Of a stretch of 64,000 nucleotides of DNA, positions 1 through 9,282 are shown piece after piece. Below the pieces are notes generated by a model. It was not told the origin of the DNA. It made no database searches and saw nothing but the letters and a program-made list of their open reading frames with translations. Positions within the stretch are counted from its first letter, which is position 1. Each line of letters begins with the position of its first letter. The stretch spans positions 1,116,001 through 1,180,000 of the forward strand of contig CP172318.1 in the NCBI GenBank assembly GCA_044336205.1. Reading direction: 5' to 3'. The position numbers were made by a program, and so were the translations under genes. Source of the DNA: Ruoffia sp044336205 (GTDB lineage Bacteria; Bacillota; Bacilli; Lactobacillales; Aerococcaceae).

Positions 1-143
1 TCTGTTTCTGAATCATTATTGAATAACCATTCAAATCCATACACCTGGGTTAAATTGTGACGACTGAAGCTGAAAACAAGCACTAACACAAAGGCGAAAA
101 TACTTACTAATGTTAGGAGTGGTTTTGTTTGATTATTTTTCAT
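1..143 (-). CDS. Membrane or secreted protein, N-terminal fragment (cut by window edge)
   Basis: The ATG at 141-143 is preceded by AAGGGGAG at good spacing, so this is a real start. About 47 residues are visible. A short polar N-terminus (MKNNQTK) is followed by a hydrophobic stretch at about residues 8-25, then a polar segment, which fits a signal anchor or signal peptide. The start lies 23 bases after the deoD stop, so the gene is probably cotranscribed with deoD. The family cannot be identified from this fragment. D-alanyl-D-alanine carboxypeptidase genes follow deoD in some lactic acid bacteria, but nothing visible here tests that. Confidence 0.6.
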   Translation of the reverse strand, partial: MKNNQTKPLLTLVSIFAFVLVLVFSFSRHNLTQVYGFEWLFNNDSET

Positions 144-165
144 ATTCTCCCCTTTACAATTGACA

Positions 166-885
166 CTATTTTGATAATTTTACGGCTGTTTCTAATGCAA
201 TTTCCATCATTTGTGTGAAACTTGTTTGACGTTCTTCGGCATTAGTTTCTTCCCCAGTAAGAATATGATCACTAATCGTACACATAGCTAGAGCCTGACG
301 ATTGTGCTTGGCTGCTACAGCATAAATCCCTGCCGCTTCCATCTCCACAGCTAGTACACCGTAATCAGCTAATTTTATTTTATCCATCTCTTCATTATAG
401 AATCGATCACTAGAGAGAATATTACCAACATGGATATTCTCTTTCGGAATTGAATCAGCTGCAATATGATACGCAGTATCTAAAACATTAAAATCAGCTA
501 AGGCAGAAAAATGAACTTGACCATCAAATATATTTCTTAAAATACTTGAATCAGTTGTTGCTCCTTGTCCAAATACAATATCACGGACTTTAACATCTGC
601 TTTCATTCCACCAGCCGTACCAATTCGAATGATAGTGTCGACATCAAATTCCGTATATAATTCTTCCGCATATAACATAGCTGACGGAATTCCCATTCCA
701 GATCCTTGAACTGAAATCTTCACACCTTTATATTCTCCAGTATAACCAAGCATATTGCGTACAGTATTATATTGGCTAACATTTTCTAGGAATGTATCAG
801 CAATAAATTTTGCTCTTAATGGATCTCCAGGGAATAATACTGTTTTTGCGATGTCACCTTTACTTGCTCCTATGTGTACACTCAT
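166..885 (-). CDS. deoD: Purine-nucleoside phosphorylase, DeoD type
   Basis: Cytosolic hexameric phosphorylase that splits purine (deoxy)ribonucleosides into base and (deoxy)ribose 1-phosphate for salvage. The 239-residue protein has the full family pattern: His4, the phosphate loop GDPLRAK (residues 20-26), Arg43, Arg87, VEMEAAG with Glu181 and Glu183, and SDHI with Asp206 as the general acid. Length is typical. The ATG is preceded by an AGGAGG-type site. It lies 14 bases after a YozE-like gene and just before a membrane-protein gene, so the three probably form one operon. Identity is secure. Confidence 0.96.
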   Translation of the reverse strand: MSVHIGASKGDIAKTVLFPGDPLRAKFIADTFLENVSQYNTVRNMLGYTGEYKGVKISVQGSGMGIPSAMLYAEELYTEFDVDTIIRIGTAGGMKADVKVRDIVFGQGATTDSSILRNIFDGQVHFSALADFNVLDTAYHIAADSIPKENIHVGNILSSDRFYNEEMDKIKLADYGVLAVEMEAAGIYAVAAKHNRQALAMCTISDHILTGEETNAEERQTSFTQMMEIALETAVKLSK

Positions 886-899
886 TTTAATTCCTCCTA

Positions 900-1118
900 T
901 TAATTTTCATATTGATAATTTTGCCAACTTTCGTCAAATATCACTAATAGCTTACTATACTTTGATGAAGACTCCAAATAAGTTGATATCTCTTCAAAGT
1001 CTTTACTTCTCTTTGGGAACGCGTTATCCGAATGAATACGATTAGCTAATCGACTGATTGGATCATCCGCATCGTAATCCACAAACCGATTAATATATTC
1101 ATAATAGGTTAATTGCAC
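900..1118 (-). CDS. YozE-like SAM-fold small protein (UPF0346)
   Basis: Small cytosolic protein of unknown function. The body matches the YozE/UPF0346 pattern: an aromatic start (YYEYINRF), DPISRLANRI, FPKRSKDFEEISTYLE and a terminal FDE.W..Y motif. I place the start at the GTG at 1118 because AAGAAGG lies seven bases upstream and the resulting 72 residues match the usual family length. A longer frame opens at GTG 1190 and has an ATG at 1136, but neither has a good ribosome site. It is followed at 14 bases by deoD and is probably in the same operon. Confidence 0.75.
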   Translation of the reverse strand: MQLTYYEYINRFVDYDADDPISRLANRIHSDNAFPKRSKDFEEISTYLESSSKYSKLLVIFDESWQNYQYEN

Positions 1119-1281
1119 TTTATGACCTTCTTTCATTACTTTTTTCTGTGATAATAATAGCATTATAACATCTTGAAGGGTATACGACACATAAATATAT
1201 ATATATTTTTGATAACAACTAAAGTTGAGTCATGGGATAATATGAATTAGTAGATAGAACTGTTATAGATAAAACAATTTC

Positions 1282-1309
1282 TTTAATAATTATGATAGTT
1301 TGATATAAT
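1282..1309 (+). promoter_or_regulatory. Putative promoter of the PAQR gene
   Basis: A perfect TATAAT lies at 1304-1309. The -35 candidate TTTAAT at 1282-1287 is weak, with 16 bp spacing. It stands about 33 bases before the start codon of the only gene that could use it. Assigned by sequence match alone. Confidence 0.5.
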
Positions 1310-1341
1310 TGTAATAGGAATTAAATTGGGAAGGTGAAACT

Positions 1342-1986
1342 ATGGTTAATAAAACGTTGTCAAAAACTAAAGAAATTGTTGTCGAAGTACTTAATGCCTT
1401 GACCCATGGAATTGGAACCATACTTAGTATTTTTGGTCTAATTTTACTTTTAATGAAAGGAATTGACCTCTCGTCCCCTTCGGCAATTGTTGCCTATACC
1501 ATTTATGGTGCCAGTCTTATTGTTTTGTTTTTGAACTCTACCTTATATCATAGTCTAAGTTTCACAAAATTTAAGAGCTTTTTTCAAAGACTTGACCATA
1601 GTGCCATTTACTTATTAATTGCGGGAACATATACTCCTTATCTAATAGTGGCCATTGGTGGGCGATTAGGATTAACCTTTTTAGTTTTCGTTTGGGGGCT
1701 AGCTTTTGTTGGAATTTTCTTCGAATTATTCCAAATTAATAAATATCCTCGTTTAAGTACATTTATGTACTTGGGATTAGGTTGGTTGGGAATTTTTATT
1801 ATATATCCCCTTCTTCAATCAATTGAACTTATTGGGGTAGCATTATTAGCTATTGGTGGGGTTGTTTATTCTTTAGGTGTCATCTTCTATAGTATGAAGT
1901 CTAACAAGTGGATGCATATTATCTGGCATCTATTCGTAATGGCTGGTGCATTCTTTATGTATATCAGCGTTTTACTATATGTATAA
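1342..1986 (+). CDS. Hemolysin III family (PAQR/TrhA-like) membrane protein
   Basis: Integral membrane protein of 214 residues with about seven hydrophobic segments. It carries the PAQR metal-site motifs: ALTHGIG near residue 20, STLYHS near residue 66, RLDHSAIYLL.AGTYTPY near residues 83-100, and HIIWHLFVMAGA near residues 192-203. The conserved His residues of the STLYHS and HIIWH motifs are present. Family members are linked to membrane lipid homeostasis; the hemolysin name is historical. The start has GGGAAGG upstream. It is monocistronic, with its own putative promoter and a strong terminator. Confidence 0.9.
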   Translation: MVNKTLSKTKEIVVEVLNALTHGIGTILSIFGLILLLMKGIDLSSPSAIVAYTIYGASLIVLFLNSTLYHSLSFTKFKSFFQRLDHSAIYLLIAGTYTPYLIVAIGGRLGLTFLVFVWGLAFVGIFFELFQINKYPRLSTFMYLGLGWLGIFIIYPLLQSIELIGVALLAIGGVVYSLGVIFYSMKSNKWMHIIWHLFVMAGAFFMYISVLLYV

Positions 1987-2047
1987 GGAATTACATTAAA
2001 TCTTTACAGTTAGAAGCTCTCTCACAGGTCTATGTTAAAAAACTAAC

Positions 2048-2092
2048 AACCGTCACAAACACTGATAAAACAGTGTCTATGACGGTTTTTTT
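2048..2092 (+). terminator. Rho-independent terminator after the PAQR gene
   Basis: AACCGTCA at 2048-2055 pairs with TGACGGTT at 2080-2087. An inner CACTG/CAGTG stem lies between them and a run of T residues follows to 2092. It begins about 60 bases after the stop codon. Confidence 0.9.
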
Positions 2093-2197
2093 AGAGTGAA
2101 TATATAGCTCACTACCTTTGAATCTCTCTAATATATTTTGAATAATTGAAAACAAAACAGAGATAGTTGAAAATATTCCAGTAATCATTTTAATCGT

Positions 2198-3430
2198 TTA
2201 TGATTCTACCTCTTTTAATTGATTCATTAATATTGTCAGATATACTTCTACCCCCTTCAATAAACCCTCTTCATTTAAATTAAATTTAGGATGATGAAGC
2301 GGATAGGATTCTATACTTGAATGTTTCACTCCGACATTTAAAAAAGCACCAGGTACTTCTTTTAAGTAATAAGCGAAGTCCTCTCCGATCATTGCAGCAC
2401 CATTCATTGGACCAATTTCAACTAATTGTTTAAATAAATTGGAATCCTCGAGATGATTAATCGTACTTTCAACAATATCTTTATGATTAAGGAGTGCTGG
2501 ATATCCATCTTGATAGTGAATATCGACTGAACCATCATTCATCTCAACAATGGCTTTGGTCATTTGAAAGAATTTACGTTTAATGCATTGGCGAATATCT
2601 TCGGAGAAAGTACGGACTGTTCCTGATATTACTGCTTTATCCGCAATAATATTATTGGCTACGCCACTCCCTGCATTAACTGAAGCAAAAGAAAGGACAG
2701 CAGGGTGAATTGGATCAACGTATCGACTCACTATCGTTTGTAAGTTAGTAATCACTTCAGAGGCAATGATTACAGTATCAATAGATTGATGTGGTTTCGC
2801 TCCATGTCCACCACGTCCCTGGATTCTAATCTTAAAGGTATCTGAAGCAGCTGAACCGTAATCGAATGAATATCCCACATTGCCCACATCCTGTTCAGGA
2901 ACCACGTGTATGCCATAAATTTGCTCTACACTTTCTAAAGCACCGTCTTCAATCATACTCTTGGCACCACCTGGTTTACATTCTTCCGCATTTTGGAAGA
3001 TAAAGACAATTGTTCCTACGAAGTCAAAGCGATAGCGATTAATAATTCGAGCGACGGCTAGCAATATGGCTGTATGAGCATCATGTCCACAAGCATGCAT
3101 CACTCCCGAATTGATAGACTTAAACTTTAAATCTGTATCCTCTGTGATGGGTAAAGCATCCATATCAGCTCTCAAAGCAATAACAGGTCCTTTACCATTT
3201 CCGTGAACTTTAGCTACAATGCCATAGCCGTTTCCAACATTGCGACGAATATCTCTAATACCATACGACATAAGTTGTTGATATACGAAATTAGACGTTT
3301 GTTCTTCTTTGAAAGATAATTCCGGATGACGATGTAGATGACGCCGAATCTGAATGACCTCTGATTCTATGTCTTTGGCATAGCTATACCAGTGTGTTCT
3401 AATATGAGTTGCTGTTGTATCTACAATCAT
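2198..3430 (-). CDS. M20 family amidohydrolase (first of a tandem pair)
   Basis: Metal-dependent amidohydrolase of the M20D type (hippurate hydrolase, N-acyl-amino-acid or N-acetyl-diaminopimelate deacetylase relatives); the substrate cannot be assigned. The 410 residues show HRHPE (33-37), a metal-binding ACGHDAHT (113-120), NAEE (147-150) with the catalytic glutamate pair, a GGHGAKPH dimerisation-domain motif, and a C-terminal HHPKF with the last metal-binding His. The ATG overlaps the stop of the upstream paralogue by four bases (ATGA), with AAGGAAGG upstream, so the two are translationally coupled. Confidence 0.9.
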   Translation of the reverse strand: MIVDTTATHIRTHWYSYAKDIESEVIQIRRHLHRHPELSFKEEQTSNFVYQQLMSYGIRDIRRNVGNGYGIVAKVHGNGKGPVIALRADMDALPITEDTDLKFKSINSGVMHACGHDAHTAILLAVARIINRYRFDFVGTIVFIFQNAEECKPGGAKSMIEDGALESVEQIYGIHVVPEQDVGNVGYSFDYGSAASDTFKIRIQGRGGHGAKPHQSIDTVIIASEVITNLQTIVSRYVDPIHPAVLSFASVNAGSGVANNIIADKAVISGTVRTFSEDIRQCIKRKFFQMTKAIVEMNDGSVDIHYQDGYPALLNHKDIVESTINHLEDSNLFKQLVEIGPMNGAAMIGEDFAYYLKEVPGAFLNVGVKHSSIESYPLHHPKFNLNEEGLLKGVEVYLTILMNQLKEVES

Positions 3431-4629
3431 AGTAATACACCTTCCTTAGCACTATGATAATGGTTCACAATCGTTAGTATTGTTTTTACACCAGTTAAGA
3501 TACACCGTTCGTCAATTTGGAACTTTGGATGATGGTGTGGATAATTATCTGATTCAAAGGCTCCAGCTCGAATATAATAATAGGATCCTGGAATCTTCTC
3601 TAAATAATAGGCGAAATCCTCTCCACCCATTCTAGCTGTTGTCTGAACCACTTTATGTTCACCAAATTGTTGTATAAACAAATTCTTGATTAACTTAGTC
3701 TCTTCATGGTAATTGAATAATGGCGGGTAACCATCGAGATAATTAATCTTTACTGTTGCACCGTGAGCTGAACAAATTTGTTCACTGACCTCATGGATAC
3801 GTTTCTTAATCATTACACGCAAGGCTGGATTAAAGCTTCTGACTGTTCCAGAAATATTGGCATAATCCGCTATGATATTATCTCCCCCAGTGCCTGAGTG
3901 GAAATTAGCTACTGTTAATACCCCTGAATTTAATGGATTTTTGTTGCGACTAATTATGGTCTGTAATTGTTGAATTAAAAAAGCTGCTACTAGTGTTGAA
4001 TCAACAGTTTTATGGGGGGTCGCTGCATGCCCACCGTTCCCTTGAACTCGAATGGAAAATGAATCTGAAGCCGCTAATGCATAACCAGGGCAATACTCAA
4101 CGACTCCGTCATAAGGGATGTCTCCACGAACATGAAATCCATAGATTGCATCAACATCATCTAGTTCACCTGATTCAATGATTCCTTTTGCTCCACCCGG
4201 TTTCAATTCTTCTGCGTGTTGGAACAAGAATAATATAGTTCCTTTTATTTCTGCTTGTATATCTTTTAATAATTTAGCTGCTGTTAATAATATCGTTGTA
4301 TGAGCATCGTGACCACAAGCATGCATAGCACCTTTGTTGATAGACTGGTATTCTAGTCCAGTTTCTTCTTGAATGGTTAAAGCATCAAAATCAGCTCTAA
4401 AAGCAATAGTGGGTCCTGCTACTCGTCCTTTAAGTCTAGCAATGATCCCGCCCCCTCCTACATTTGACTTAATATTTTCATATCCATATTCTTGGAGTTG
4501 CTGTAGAATAAACTCTCTTGTTTGGTGTTCTTGAAAAGATAATTCTGGATGTTGATGTAAGTATCTAAATATTTTTTTAGTTTCATTGAATGTTTCTGTC
4601 ATATTTTTTAACACATTAAGACAATCCAT
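3427..4629 (-). CDS. M20 family amidohydrolase (second of a tandem pair)
   Basis: Paralogue of the adjacent gene with the same architecture: HQHPE near residue 25, ACGHDAHT near 104-111, HAEE near 138-141, GGHAATPH in the lid domain and HHHPKF near the C-terminus. All expected metal ligands are present. The substrate is unknown; both proteins probably remove acyl groups from amino acids or peptides. I start at the ATG at 4629 (400 residues) because AAGAAGGAG lies seven bases before it; a longer frame up to 4686 adds 19 residues with no ribosome site. It is the first gene of a two-gene operon. Confidence 0.9.
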   Translation of the reverse strand: MDCLNVLKNMTETFNETKKIFRYLHQHPELSFQEHQTREFILQQLQEYGYENIKSNVGGGGIIARLKGRVAGPTIAFRADFDALTIQEETGLEYQSINKGAMHACGHDAHTTILLTAAKLLKDIQAEIKGTILFLFQHAEELKPGGAKGIIESGELDDVDAIYGFHVRGDIPYDGVVEYCPGYALAASDSFSIRVQGNGGHAATPHKTVDSTLVAAFLIQQLQTIISRNKNPLNSGVLTVANFHSGTGGDNIIADYANISGTVRSFNPALRVMIKKRIHEVSEQICSAHGATVKINYLDGYPPLFNYHEETKLIKNLFIQQFGEHKVVQTTARMGGEDFAYYLEKIPGSYYYIRAGAFESDNYPHHHPKFQIDERCILTGVKTILTIVNHYHSAKEGVLL

Positions 4630-4729
4630 CCCATCACTCCTTCTTAATAATAAGGAAATTATATTAGTTTTTGATGATAAAAGCAAATAATTTCAGTTAA
4701 TCACCTAATTTTATTTTATTTTTTTACAA

Positions 4730-4756
4730 TTAATGTTACTTTAAGTAACACATTAA
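4730..4756. promoter_or_regulatory. Palindromic operator-like site upstream of the M20 pair
   Basis: GTTACTT and AAGTAAC flank a central T at 4735-4749, and TTAATG/CATTAA extends the symmetry outward with a two-base offset. It lies about 100 bases before the start of the amidohydrolase operon in an otherwise AT-rich, gene-free stretch (4630-4950). The symmetry suggests a dimeric repressor site, but the regulator is unknown. Confidence 0.4.
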
Positions 4757-4950
4757 ATGGAATGTTTTTGAGTAAAGTTCCCAAAATAGCTCTTGGAATT
4801 ATGATACAATCACTTAGCATAAATGTACATGTATCAATGTATTTTTATAATTTCTCATCAATATTATTTAGCTATTATTTTGCCTATATTTTTGTGTCAG
4901 TTTATATCCCACGGAAGTATTTTTAATAATATTTTCTGTAAAATCAAATA

Positions 4951-4990
4951 ATAAAAAAGCAATCATCTTTGGTTAAAAAATGATTGCTTT
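4951..4990 (-). terminator. Terminator of the purine operon, after purL
   Basis: The stem AAAGCAATCAT (4956-4966) pairs with ATGATTGCTTT (4980-4990). On the minus strand it is followed by a T tract. It lies 35 bases after the purL stop, the last gene of the operon. Confidence 0.9.
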
Positions 4991-5024
4991 ATATTAGAAC
5001 ATATAAATTTAATAAGTTATTAAA

Positions 5025-8000
5025 TTATTCACTGACTTTCTTCAATAAACTGGCGATAAATGGTGCTTCATTCGTCTTAATATTATTGAATCCATCGATA
5101 TTGAATCGTTCAAAATTACTATTCACACCTAATATATGACCGCTTGGATCAAGCATTGCATCAATACCAATTTCATCTTCAAAGAAGGCGGTGTACTTAG
5201 ATAAGATTTGCTTAGAGAATTTCTCTTCATCTAAGTTAACCGTTAAATGATAACCTGAAAGAGCTGTCGTATACGATCCCTCGGATGAATAAACAGAATC
5301 TTTAATGACATTCGCTGAGACAATGGTTGATACGAATTTTTCTAGCGGGTTAATTTTAAACTGAATTGAAGTACCTGTTTGAACTCTGCCAAACTCCATT
5401 AATCCACTGCGTACAAAACCTGCAAAGGACGCACCAATAGCTAGAATATACTTATCTTCAATAAAAGCTTCTAATTCTTTTTGAATATCATTAATTAATA
5501 ATTCAATTGCTTGGCCGTACTGCAGTTGATTCGATAAAATTGATCCATCAGGAAAAGCTAAAATATCATAATCTGCTAGCTTATTAGCAAATTCCTTGAT
5601 CGATGCTTGGTATCCTAATTCTTCTTTAATAATAAAGAAATCAACATGATCAGTATAACGCTTAAATGATTCATATAAATCATACTCACCGTGAACTCCT
5701 GTCATGACAGGTATTAATACTTTAGCATCAGATGATATATTTGGAATAGCTAAAGGATCCTTGATTGTTTCTACTTTATTAACGAATTCAATATCAGAGA
5801 ATACATCTGCTAAAGGTTCAGTATATAAGAGTTTTAAATCTGCTAGTGAGTAAGCTTTGTTGAATATTGCTGATTGACTTCCATTAGTACGAGCAACAAT
5901 AATTTCTCCTTCAACTTCAACATCATTAGCTAGTTCAATTAAAAAGCCTAATGCTGGTTTTTTATGTAAGTATTCTGTCTCCATCTCAAAACCAACCTCA
6001 TTACCTAAGGCCATCTCAATTAAATTCATTTCGATTGTTTTATCATCTATCGTTGAGATTGATCGAACATCGCCGTCATTAATTAAATGAGTCACTTTAC
6101 CGAATAATTGCTTAATAGCTTCCGTATCAATTAGATCTTCAGCGTTTAATTCTGCTTCTAATAAAATCACCTTAGAATCAGTGGATTTGAGTTCTCGTGA
6201 ATTTACTTTATCTACGTTTGTAGTTGCCACGGCAAAGCTAATTAATGACGGTGGGACATTAATATCTTGGAATGTTCCACTCATACTATCTTTACCACCA
6301 ATAGCAGCGAGCCCTAATTGCTTCATTAATTTGAAGGCTCCAAGTAATGCTGAGGAAGGTTTACCCCAACTCTTAGCATCTACCATTCTTTCGAAGAATT
6401 CTTGAAGTGTCAGACGTATATCTTGATAAGGCACACCTAAGGCAACTGCTTTTGCTATCGAATTCAAAACTGCGTAATATGCACCATGGAATGGTGATAA
6501 AGAAGCTAAGTCAGGCTTAAACGAAGAAGTCATGACTGAAACGGTGCTTGTATTTTTTCCAAGGACAGGCATTTTAGCAACCATACCTTCTTGAGGCGTT
6601 AGTTGATTCTTTCCGCCCAATGGTGCTAATACTGTGTTTTTTCCTATAGTAAAGTCAAAGTTTTGTGCTAATGCTTTTTGACTGCTATTCTCGATCGATT
6701 GAAGTTGAGTGATAACATCACGTGAATCTAAGAAAAAATCCTCTACATCTGAGTAAGTGATGTGAGCCACTGCACTCTTAGCTCCCCCATTTGATTCTAA
6801 AAACGAACGCTTCAATCTGAGCACTTCTTTATCATCATAATTCATAACCATATAATCGGAATCAGTTACTTCAGCAACAACTGTTGCTTCCAAGTCTTCC
6901 TCTATAGATAAAGCGATAAATGTTTCCACATCTGAATCAGCCACAACAACTGCCATACGTTCTTGAGATTCTGAAAGTGCTATTTCGCTTGGATCCATTC
7001 CATGGTATTTGGTTGGGACTTTATCAAGATCAATAATTAATCCATCTGCCAACTCACCAATTGCGACAGAAACTCCACCAGCACCAAAATCATTAGCTTT
7101 CTTAATTAATCGAGTAACTTCTGGCTTACGGAATAAACGAATAATCTTACGTTCAATGGTTGGGTTCCCCTTTTGTACTTCTGCCCCTTGTAAGTCGATA
7201 GATTGTTCTGTCTGTAACATCGAAGACCCAACAGCAGCTCCAAGACCATCTCGACCAGTTCTTCCACCAAGAAGAATAATCTTATCGGTTGGTTCAGGTT
7301 TAATTCGAACCACATTATCAACTGGCGCTGCACCGACTAAAGCTCCTAATTCCATTCTTTTAGCTTCAAAGCCATCGTGATAATATTCTTTTACATACCC
7401 TGAAGTTTGGCCAATTTGATTACTATAATCGCTAAAACCTCTAGCTGCTCGTTGAGTTATAACTCGTTGAGCTAATTTCCCATCTCGAGTTGATTCATAT
7501 TCTACTGTAGGATTTTTGGCACCTGTAATGCGCATGGCTTGGTGCACATAACTACGTCCTGATAGAGGGTCACGAATGCCCCCACCAATACATGTAGCCG
7601 CTCCTCCGAACGGTTCTATCTCAGTAGGATGGTTGTGGGTTTCATTTTTGAAATACAATAAGTAGTCTTCTTCTTCACCGTCGACATCAACTTTCACACG
7701 AATACAGCAAGCATTTACCTCATCGGATTCATCTAAGTTATCTAATAGGCCAAGTTGTTTAGCATATTTTGCATTAATTGTTGCTAAGTCCATTAAGGTT
7801 ACTGCTTTTGCCTTAGGGCGATTAGCATACACTGCTTGGCGAACTTCATTGTACTCTGCGATTGTTGCTTCAATGGCTTCTTGGTACTTTCCATCTGAGA
7901 CAGTAATCTCTGATAATTCAGTTAAAAAGGTAGTGTGGCGACAGTGGTCTGACCAATACGTATCAATAACTTTTAATTGAAAAACGGTTGGATCAATGTT

Positions 8001-8561
8001 CTCGGTCTTGAAATAAGTTTGAACTACTTGAATATCAGCAAGGTCCATCGAATAATCTTTAATAAATTCTTTCAATCCTAATTCATTTAACTCTATAAAC
8101 CCTTCAACTGTCTGTAAATCTGAAGCCGGACTGATTCCCATATCAAAGTTCAGTGGCTCAAAAGGAACTATTTCTGCTTCAGTTTGATTAATATAATAAG
8201 CTTTAAAAGTTTGAACTTCTTCCTCTGTTAATCCTACCAACTCAATGATGGTTGAGTGATGTAATTGTAAGTTATGCCCACGTAGATTATTAATTAAACG
8301 ATTTGTCATTTCTTCTATTTCATTATATTGACCTAAAACTTGGCGATACCTAAAAGTATTTGATTGATCAAAATTTGATAAATCTTCATAGATAATGCCA
8401 GAGTCAAATAATGATAAGATAGCTTGTAGGTCCTCATCAGAATTTGATTCAAACACTTCATATCGCTTTACAGCTTTTAAATTGTTTAAATTAAGAAAAT
8501 TATGTGCTTCTTTAAGTAAAAACGATGAATCATCTGTTGCTACAACGATAAATTTGCTCAT
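5025..8561 (-). CDS. purL: Phosphoribosylformylglycinamidine synthase, long form, with degenerate glutaminase domain
   Basis: Catalyses FGAR + ATP + nitrogen donor to FGAM, step 4 of purine synthesis. At 1178 residues it is the fused long form: a PurS-like N-terminus, linker, two AIRS-like synthetase halves and a C-terminal class I amidotransferase domain (from about residue 943). Synthetase motifs are intact: DTYWSDHCRHTTF, FKNETHNHPTEIEPFGGAA, NDFGAGGV and GGKDSMSGTF. The amidotransferase domain is not: GGFS is replaced by FPDGS (about 1003), the GxCNG nucleophile elbow reads IGASFAGF (about 1042-1049, no Cys) and HPER reads NFER (about 1149-1152). No separate purQ or purS is present here. 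Start ATG 8561 has GAGGAG seven bases upstream. Confidence 0.93.
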   Translation of the reverse strand: MSKFIVVATDDSSFLLKEAHNFLNLNNLKAVKRYEVFESNSDEDLQAILSLFDSGIIYEDLSNFDQSNTFRYRQVLGQYNEIEEMTNRLINNLRGHNLQLHHSTIIELVGLTEEEVQTFKAYYINQTEAEIVPFEPLNFDMGISPASDLQTVEGFIELNELGLKEFIKDYSMDLADIQVVQTYFKTENIDPTVFQLKVIDTYWSDHCRHTTFLTELSEITVSDGKYQEAIEATIAEYNEVRQAVYANRPKAKAVTLMDLATINAKYAKQLGLLDNLDESDEVNACCIRVKVDVDGEEEDYLLYFKNETHNHPTEIEPFGGAATCIGGGIRDPLSGRSYVHQAMRITGAKNPTVEYESTRDGKLAQRVITQRAARGFSDYSNQIGQTSGYVKEYYHDGFEAKRMELGALVGAAPVDNVVRIKPEPTDKIILLGGRTGRDGLGAAVGSSMLQTEQSIDLQGAEVQKGNPTIERKIIRLFRKPEVTRLIKKANDFGAGGVSVAIGELADGLIIDLDKVPTKYHGMDPSEIALSESQERMAVVVADSDVETFIALSIEEDLEATVVAEVTDSDYMVMNYDDKEVLRLKRSFLESNGGAKSAVAHITYSDVEDFFLDSRDVITQLQSIENSSQKALAQNFDFTIGKNTVLAPLGGKNQLTPQEGMVAKMPVLGKNTSTVSVMTSSFKPDLASLSPFHGAYYAVLNSIAKAVALGVPYQDIRLTLQEFFERMVDAKSWGKPSSALLGAFKLMKQLGLAAIGGKDSMSGTFQDINVPPSLISFAVATTNVDKVNSRELKSTDSKVILLEAELNAEDLIDTEAIKQLFGKVTHLINDGDVRSISTIDDKTIEMNLIEMALGNEVGFEMETEYLHKKPALGFLIELANDVEVEGEIIVARTNGSQSAIFNKAYSLADLKLLYTEPLADVFSDIEFVNKVETIKDPLAIPNISSDAKVLIPVMTGVHGEYDLYESFKRYTDHVDFFIIKEELGYQASIKEFANKLADYDILAFPDGSILSNQLQYGQAIELLINDIQKELEAFIEDKYILAIGASFAGFVRSGLMEFGRVQTGTSIQFKINPLEKFVSTIVSANVIKDSVYSSEGSYTTALSGYHLTVNLDEEKFSKQILSKYTAFFEDEIGIDAMLDPSGHILGVNSNFERFNIDGFNNIKTNEAPFIASLLKKVSE

Positions 8562-8577
8562 GAATGTTCTCCTCATT

Positions 8578-9264
8578 TTATAATTCTAGAAATATGTCAC
8601 TTAATTCAATCGGATCTAATAACTTACCGTCTTTAAATGCACGCATATTCCCTGCTGAAATCTCATCAATTAAGACAATATCCTCACTCTTAGTCAAATA
8701 ACCAAACTCTAGTTTAATGTCATAGAGGTCAATACCACGAGCTTCTAATTCTGACCTTACTAGGTCCGTAACTTTTAAGTTAAGTGCATACAAAAACTGA
8801 TATTGTTCCTCTGTCATTATTTTTAAAGTGATTAATCCTTCAAAGTTGATTAAAGGATCTTCGCGTTCATCATCTTTTAAAGTGAATTCAACGTATTGAT
8901 CTAAGGGGGCACCATCTTGAATATAAGCACCATATCTACGAACAAAAGACCCCGTTGCTTTATAACGCGTAATGACTTCTAATCCTTGACCGAATACTTT
9001 TGCGGTTTTAACTGTCATCGTATTGTCTTCTAAATTTGTTTCAATAAAATGCGTTGGAATACCTGCTTGCTTTAATTTCTTAAAGAAATAAGTCGTTAGT
9101 GCTAAGTTTTTATGTCCCATTCCGTCTATTGATAGTCCTACTTGATTAGCACCTGGATCGAAAACACCATCTACACCAGTGACGTCATCTTTAAACTTTA
9201 GTACACTTGTAGATTTACTTGCTTGGTAAATATCTTTTGTTTTCCCTTGATAAATTAGTTTCAT
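8578..9264 (-). CDS. purC: Phosphoribosylaminoimidazole-succinocarboxamide synthase
   Basis: SAICAR synthetase: CAIR + aspartate + ATP to SAICAR. The 228 residues carry YQGKTKDIY at the N-terminus, TRYKATGSFVRRYG in the middle, and the signature KLEFGY...LIDEISAGNMR. That last motif belongs to the SPGNMR-like branch of PurC rather than the SPD.CR form seen in streptococci. The start is ATG 9264, six bases after GAGGTG; an upstream in-frame ATG at 9276 has no ribosome site. It sits between purK and purL with short gaps. Confidence 0.93.
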   Translation of the reverse strand: MKLIYQGKTKDIYQASKSTSVLKFKDDVTGVDGVFDPGANQVGLSIDGMGHKNLALTTYFFKKLKQAGIPTHFIETNLEDNTMTVKTAKVFGQGLEVITRYKATGSFVRRYGAYIQDGAPLDQYVEFTLKDDEREDPLINFEGLITLKIMTEEQYQFLYALNLKVTDLVRSELEARGIDLYDIKLEFGYLTKSEDIVLIDEISAGNMRAFKDGKLLDPIELSDIFLEL

Positions 9265-9282
9265 ATTACACCTCATTATGAA

